Source of the DNA: Spodoptera frugiperda
Lineage: Eukaryota > Arthropoda > Insecta > Lepidoptera > Noctuidae
Direction: 5' to 3'
Assembly (NCBI RefSeq): GCF_023101765.2
Contig: NC_064215.1
Coordinates: 8,680,001-8,744,000 of the forward strand
DNA length: 64,000 nucleotides
A model generated the notes under the pieces. The model was not told the DNA's origin. It did not search any database and saw nothing but the letters and a program-made list of their open reading frames with translations. The translations under genes were made by a program, and so were the position numbers. This document shows, one piece after another, positions 57,792 through 64,000 of this stretch (positions within the stretch are counted from its first letter, which is position 1; every line of letters starts with the position of its first letter).

Positions 57792-58380
57792 AGAACCTAG
57801 TTCCCAATAATTAACATGACAACTTAATTTACATCTTACGTCCTAAGCAATAAAGTCTTTTCTCTAAACATGGTGCTTACTAAAACGTTACTAAGGAAAA
57901 GTGAGTGCACTGTACTGCTTTACACCTGTCGTAAAAACAGGCCTAGTATCATATTATGTATCATTACCTCCAGAATCATTTCACTACGCATCTCATACGT
58001 ATCGCATCCTCTCCTTGATTTTCCACTTTCATTTTCTACCTATCAAGAGGTTAGCTTTCAAGTTTAAGTTACTTAATGCTCGGGTCATAAGTTAAATGTG
58101 TTGACATTAGTCGCAAGTGTGAATAGTAACTGCTTACATACTAAGAAGTTTGTACGTGATAGTAATTATTATTTATTTTTCTTGCAAAGTCATGAAGGTG
58201 AATAGGTGTGAAGGATGGAATAATTATAGAGCCGTGGGCTCTGATGAACTTTGATAACGATGCAGCGTTGAAACGTGAAAGGATAGATTATTAACACTGG
58301 CTAGACGCTAATTCTAAAACAAATGTCAGTATGCATTACACTATTGACTGGACTGAATATAAACAATGCATAGAAACGTG
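57792..58380. other. noncoding stretch
   Basis: Two overlapping chance frames (57,870-58,095). Nothing recognised. Confidence 0.5.
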
Positions 58381-58499
58381 CTGTACTCAGAGATATTTAA
58401 TTATTACTTTGACTATTCCTTAGAAACGATTTTGTAGCAAAAACAAGATGACAACGATTTTGTTGTTAAGTGACCATCAAATGACTCTGAGTATGGCAG
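58381..58499. mobile_element. MITE family G, copy G2
   Basis: The left end ctgtactcagagatatttaa and the right end 'catcaaatgactctgagtat' with ggcag are inverted repeats. The core 'ttagaaacgattttgt' matches G1. It has a short internal duplication of 'acgattttgt'. The TTA flanks seen at G1 are not conserved here. Confidence 0.75.
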
Positions 58500-59283
58500 A
58501 TTTTAAACAAGATCTTAATTTCAGAAACTATGGATAACTATATAAAATAGGCTCAGTCTTCTGTTTATAGTTAATAATAAAAAGTTAAAGAAATAACCAG
58601 TACAGGTAAGCGAAGGCCAAACAAATAGCATTTATTTACATTTCGCAACCTACATAAAAACTAGACTGCAACCCACTTCATAATGACCCCTAGTACTCCC
58701 CTATAAAGTACAAAATATAAATGTCAAGCATTACTTAAAAGCCGGTGTTGACATCGCATTAAATCTGCCCATAAAAATATAAAGCTGACAACCGGCCGTA
58801 CTTATTTCTACAATACTAGGTCAGAATATGCCCAAAAATGTAAGCCTTGATGATGAATATATCAACGGAGTAGCGTAGGTGGAACACAGAGACGAACAAA
58901 GTGAAATGGATGTAATACATTGCGTAGTGTAAACAAACACACTCAAATCAAAACCGCAGTAAACAGTCAATGAAGTGCAAACAACGATTTTTACTTTCGC
59001 AGGTGAAGCTCAAGTGCTACTTATGAAGCAGTGTTACGACTCAAATGTACCACTTTGGCGAACAACTGAATACATTAAATACACACGAGTGGACAATTTC
59101 TTGCTCATTACCTTGACTCGTATTTGAAAAGGAAAATCTCGTAGTTTTGTTACTTAATGACGAAAGCGTTGACAGCTTTGAATAACAATTTACTGGGGAA
59201 CTTAGAAAATAAAACGTTTTCAGTGTCACTGATATCATAACACTATTTTTTGTGCTATTCGCTAGTTTTTTTATTGAAATCAT
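58500..59283. other. noncoding stretch with an isolated acceptor
   Basis: A strong acceptor (gatttttactttcgcag) at about 59,002 is followed by about 38 open codons (EAQVLLMKQCYDSNVPLW within them) but no donor. The evidence is too thin for a gene. Confidence 0.35.
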
Positions 59284-59372
59284 TGAAGTTCTACTAGTTT
59301 CGAGTCACAGAGGAACTCTTCATTATGAGCAGCGTGCGCAAACGCAGCGTGCGCAGACGTCGCGCAGCTACT
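59284..59372 (+). mobile_element. hairpin element family E, copy E3 (core only)
   Basis: 'gaagttctactagtttcgag', 'tcacagaggaactcttcatt', 'atgagcagcgtgcgcaaacg', with the short unit 'cagcgtgcgcaracg' duplicated in tandem (about 59,330-59,360). Both arms are missing. Confidence 0.75.
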
Positions 59373-60406
59373 GAGATTTTTAAATATCCTGACTAAAATT
59401 GTATGTCAATTGCACGGACCAAGAGTCCGTGGAGAACTAATAAGAATAAAAAATATTTTCCTTTTTAGTGTCTACTTATTCTAAACTCTAATGACACTTT
59501 GTCCCACTTTGAAAACAAAACCTAATGCTAAACAATTTTACACTAGATGACCTACATAAGTATTTGTTTAAAACTAATTGTAAAATAGTCATTAAGAAAT
59601 ATTGTTTCACAAATCTATCACTGTCTAGCAACATTAATTCCTATACAAATATGAACAATTCCTACATTTCCCATACTCTCACCACTTTCCTAAGCAACAT
59701 GCTAAGTCAATACAACATTCTAACGAACGCGGGGTCACATCGGAGTGACGATTCAATCTAAAGTTATGGAACTTTACGATTATATGGAACGTGTAGCAGA
59801 AGACTGGCATGACGAATGAGACGATTCTACCAAGCATAATAGGTAATATGAAAGTCGGTTCTAGAATACAAATGCAAATAAAATGCATTGTGGCAATAAT
59901 ACGTCTGTTATTCCCTAAAAACAAAGCCGTACTTGTATATAAATGTATTTTTCACCGATAATGTCAAAGATCCCATATTTTTGAAAATTTTAACATCATC
60001 CAATAATGTTCTGCGTAATATTAAAGCAGACTAAAGCCCGCAACAGGTCAAAATAAAAAATCTTTAAATGTTCGAAAATATTTTTCCGATAAATTTTTGC
60101 ACTTAAAACGTAAATGTTAATAGTTGTAACAAGGTCTGTGGGCCATCGTGTAATTTCCATACAAACTACGGTCACTTTCGAAATTGTTCATTGAAATTCG
60201 GCTCCGTTGACAATTTTTAAACACCATTGTTTTCGATGCTCCAACGGTTGGGAAGCGGTTTGAAAGGTTTAGTGTAGTGTATTGACTTGTAGTATACAAC
60301 GAATGAGGTTTTCAATAAACAGAAGTAATATTTGTAACCATTAAAAACGAGAAATTATTTATGAAAATGACTTAAATCTTTGGAGATACAACTGTGAGAA
60401 TTAAAA
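59373..60406. other. noncoding stretch
   Basis: Nothing recognised. Confidence 0.5.
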
Positions 60407-60486
60407 AAAATCAAATTTTAATTAAGAGACTTAATTAAAATCAAATTTTAATTAAGAGACTTAATTAAAATCAAATTTTAATTAAG
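60407..60486. repeat. 30-bp tandem repeat, 2.7 copies
   Basis: The unit aaaatcaaattttaattaag plus agacttaatt is repeated without a single difference. It is itself partly palindromic (aattttaatt, cttaattaaaa). Confidence 0.95.
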
Positions 60487-63400
60487 TGCATAAATAGAGT
60501 GTCTGAAGTAGTCTGAAGAAGTCATAAATAGAGTTAATAACCCACATCCAACAAACAAAAGCAATCAAAATTTCAAAGAACACAACTCCACAGCAACGAC
60601 GATCTTTAAAACAATGGCCTCTTAAAAAAAGAAATACGTCATTTATCGAAACGTAATAAACTGCGGCTGGAATTTTATTACAAAACTGAGAGGAACAAGA
60701 GAAATGCGTATTATAAGACAGTGTTGCATCACTATCATTCAGTCACGACTCTATCTGGGCTGCCAGGCTACACTTACTACTATTAATATGGAATTATGTT
60801 GAAGAAAACCACAAGCCGGTTTTGACATAAGCCAGTAATTTCTTGAAGACCCATTGATTTTGATGGTGTAAAGGAATTGGGAGAGGTTTTTGAAAAACTT
60901 AATACAGTTTTTAATAAAGGATATATTTGGTGCTTCAGTAGTTTGTGAGTGCTTTACAACACGATTTTCTAAAAGTTAAGTAGTGAACGTAAGACTGTAA
61001 GTCGTAAAGAGAGCTTGAATTTAAAAGTAGTAGTATTAACTCCATACACTACCAAAGAATCAAAAACTTTGAACTAAGAATACGTACCTATACAAAAATT
61101 AAATGACCTGATAGGTAATTTTCCCACCTCACGGTTAGACAAATAACTCATCCTCAACAACCGCGTTGATGATCACTCAACTAGCGATACGACCATTCAA
61201 GGTTTTATATTAATTGATAGTAAACAAGAAAACGGTTTTCCAAAATTCATTTATGAAAACGGTACATTTAAAGTAACTGCACAGTAGAAAGCTTGCCTAA
61301 TGCAATAATTGCCGTAGATAATCATTTTAAACGATTGCTTGTCGTCGCTTGTACAGTAAACATTTCAATATTTCTATTTATGAGTGAGCTTCTGTCAAGA
61401 ATATTAATTAAAATTCACATTTCATAGCTTAAAGTAGTAACGGTACTACCTTAGGTGTCGCAAACAATAGTGTTAGACATTTAATTTCAGGTTCTGCCTC
61501 TCCTAAGACTTTGTCAATATTTTTACCTAAAAATTAGGCTGATATTTGGTTGAAGGTATAATTGTCTTAAGCTTATATTCCATCTGACCTTGTATTCCCT
61601 CTGATTAACCAAGAAAATACTTTGGCAAAGATATACCTATAACACCTAATATTATGTCTACCTTATCGATGATTAATCAGGAACAGTTTGTGGTTACACT
61701 AATTTGAATAAAGTTCAAACTGAGATCAGCATTGGCTCAAACAGGCTTTGCCTTAAACCTAACCTAAATGACGTCATTGGGGACAACTTTAGAAATGGAT
61801 TACTAGCGCTTACTCATTGTATCTGCGATGCAGTCATCAAGTCAACCTACCTTTTATCCTTCTTTAGATCGCTCCTTCAGATTGTGATAGGTATTCAATT
61901 TGACAAAGCTAGAATGTCAGATGATGTAAACATAATTTTGGTTGACCACCGCAATAAAACAGTACGATAGCTAGATATTTTCACTGTTGTTTTTGCATAT
62001 CATCACGTCTTTATATTCCCTGAAGCTGTAGGTACATAGATATTCAAATATCCAGTGCAACATCCATCTGTTGCTGAATTTGCAGTATTGCTGTGATACA
62101 GTGGATCAAGGACAAATACGACAGCTAAATCTAGTGCAATAGTGAGAAAGATTATTCAATAAAAACTATATTGTACAAAATTTACTAAAATCAATAATGT
62201 AAACGACAACTGGTTAATCATCGTCCGTTATCTTAAAAGGTAAACTCTTGCTTTAAGAGCAGTCTATAACTACTAATTTTACGATCAAATGCGACTAGGC
62301 AATTGGTCAAAGCAGCCATAACTTAGCTACGATCACCCCGTACTATAATTATCTAACCCACCATATTTTGTCCATAATGTCATGTCAAACCAGTACAGAA
62401 TACAAAATTAGCTCTTTAATATTATCTGACCCCAGCCACCGAGCAAAAGTCAAGGATGGAGCCTTAAAAGTAAAAGATATAATGTATGGAAATGTCAGTT
62501 GTATTAGATATACATCGTCTTGTCTTTAGTCAAAGCCGCGAGGCAAACTAGTTATTCAAAAGACGAGATAATATAAATATCTTTTTTAGAAACTATTAAC
62601 ACTTGAGCATGGTTCTTAAATGGCAATGCCAAGGATGTATTGTTAGCAGAATTCATTGGATTATACAAATGAAGGCCAATTTGATGATAATGGTCACAAT
62701 GTAGTCATCGATTATGCTGATTAAGAACTCTTGAACAACTATAGTGATGTTTTTACAGTTTACAGATATATATAAGCTCTCATTAAATGATATCTGGTAC
62801 AAGAAACCTTTGACTAAACTCCAGAATATTCCATAAATGCCACTATTACGTACAATATCAAATAAAACTTATCATCAAACGCTACCAAGGAAATTAACAA
62901 GGTTACTATAGCAACGAACATTTCGAATACCCACATTATTAGTAACACATTACTTGGTGAAACTTCCTCCTTACGCATGCGTAAATAGATAAAGTATACT
63001 GATAACTATTCAAAATTGTATTTCACATAGTAAGCATTTAAAGCACATTATTGCTTGACATGAAAGGTGAATTACATCATTACTCTCCCTTAACCTATTC
63101 TTTTTTGTTCAAAATTAATTTATTTTTGTGAACATGTCCAGCCTATGTTTCGCCGAAAGGCATACTGTAATTCTATGATCAAATTTAAATCATTGATAAA
63201 CTATAATAAGAAAACTATCTTAACCTTTGTCTTATAGATGAAGCAACCGCTATAGACCGCTACCTAATACGATCTGTTATACTTCTTTTGTCTTTATTAC
63301 ATTCAAGATTTGGATCATACAATCACGCAAAATCGCTATAACTAACATGCATTACTTCTTTTCTCATTTCCACCAGTACATGGAAAAAATTTAACTTGAG

Positions 63401-64000
63401 CGTGTATTTTAGGTAAAATACTAGCTTCCGCCATCACCCCTCAAAAATCTGATATTTAGCAAATATTCAAAACATTGACGCAATGAGCAACAACTAAAAA
63501 TACTAACAAAAAAAATCTTTATTAATGAATTTCCGTGTTCCGTCCACATTATTGTGTCTAATTAAATTAATCTATAGTCGTATCCGCAATTACAAGAATC
63601 TTTAAAGAATTTTAGATGAGATTTTGCTACAAATGGAAAATATATATATATCTCTGAAAATATGGAAATGAAACTAACCAAGAAGAAAGAATATGAATAT
63701 CATAACACAAATTACTTTTTCTCTGAAGAAATAGCAAGAAATATACTATTAATCAACCTAAAGTGCTAAAGAATGAGGCAATCGGAAATCATTAAGTTTC
63801 AATACAATAGATACTAAAATATAAAATCTATTGCAGACGTTCCCTACCGTCAACATGAGTTACAAGTCCTGTCGAATGTTAGATAGATTATATTTTAATA
63901 ATAGGGATAAGTAAACAGCAACTAATTAATTGAAACTAGAGTAAAATTTCTAGAGCTGATTAACATTTTTCGAATCCAATCTAATTAAACACGATTTCTT
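60487..64000. other. AT-rich noncoding tail of the window
   Basis: No shared repeat is recognised in the last 3.5 kb. The 88-codon frame at 61,704-61,970 (GSNRLCLKPNLNDVIGDNF) has no known motif. A short (TA)n run lies at about 63,642. No gene is called. Confidence 0.45.

Noticed and set aside
2541..60486. Direct repeats considered as a possible CRISPR array
   Set aside because: The repeats are dispersed transposons or simple tandems without spacers, in a eukaryotic genome.

Overview
The window looks like nuclear DNA of a moth, most probably a noctuoid. It is AT-rich, gene-poor, and dotted with short dispersed repeats whose sequences match families I recall from noctuid and other lepidopteran genomes: tRNA-derived SINEs, poly-A-ending short retroposons, Helitron-type elements that start TCTATACTAATATTATAAA and end CTAGT, pogo/Tigger-type and other MITEs, and decayed non-LTR retrotransposon ends. 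The species call is an inference from repeat content. No bacterial operon, rRNA, genuine tRNA or CRISPR array is present. No complete conserved protein-coding gene can be recognised. The window is best read as intergenic DNA and/or the inside of one or more long introns.

Layout. From 1 to 9 kb lie MITE copy C1, retroposon A1, a Helitron abutting a SINE, a 47-bp palindromic MITE, A2 and hairpin element D1. From 10 to 17 kb lie a 158-bp hairpin MITE, C2, two coding-like scraps (12.8 and 13.7 kb), a LINE remnant (13.3 kb), MITE G1, A3 and D2. From 21 to 30 kb lie C3, a local 0.4-kb duplication in which one copy carries only block deletions, a perfectly folding MITE (25.1 kb), repeats F1 and F2, B1 and D3. 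From 33 to 41 kb lie the best exon candidate of the window (40 nt, minus strand, 33,008-33,047), a CpG-rich promoter-like block just upstream of it, SINE and retroposon copies, a triplicated TATA-like motif, a B/A chimera, a 1.14-kb element with inverted repeats, and a SINE nested in a B element. From 41 to 47 kb lie a Tigger-type MITE, a 0.4-kb foldback element, a LINE C-terminal fragment fused to a retroposon scrap, and a Helitron-like repeat. From 49 to 52 kb lies a decayed, frameshifted coding sequence on the minus strand with no intact start (50,761-51,342), followed by C4 with an adjoining perfect hairpin. From 53 to 60 kb lie B4, A8, A9 (with a 14-bp target duplication), the best copy of hairpin element E, a Helitron-like element, G2, E3 and a 30-bp tandem repeat. 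The last 3.5 kb hold nothing I recognise.

The repeats do not form a pathway. The parts that may matter to a host gene are the minus-strand microexon, three AG|GT 'zero-exon' sites on the same strand that look like recursive splice points, and the decayed coding sequence. I found no convincing new multi-gene system. The points most worth testing are the microexon with its CpG-rich upstream block, the decayed gene at 51 kb, and several inverted-repeat elements that can be delimited from the sequence alone.
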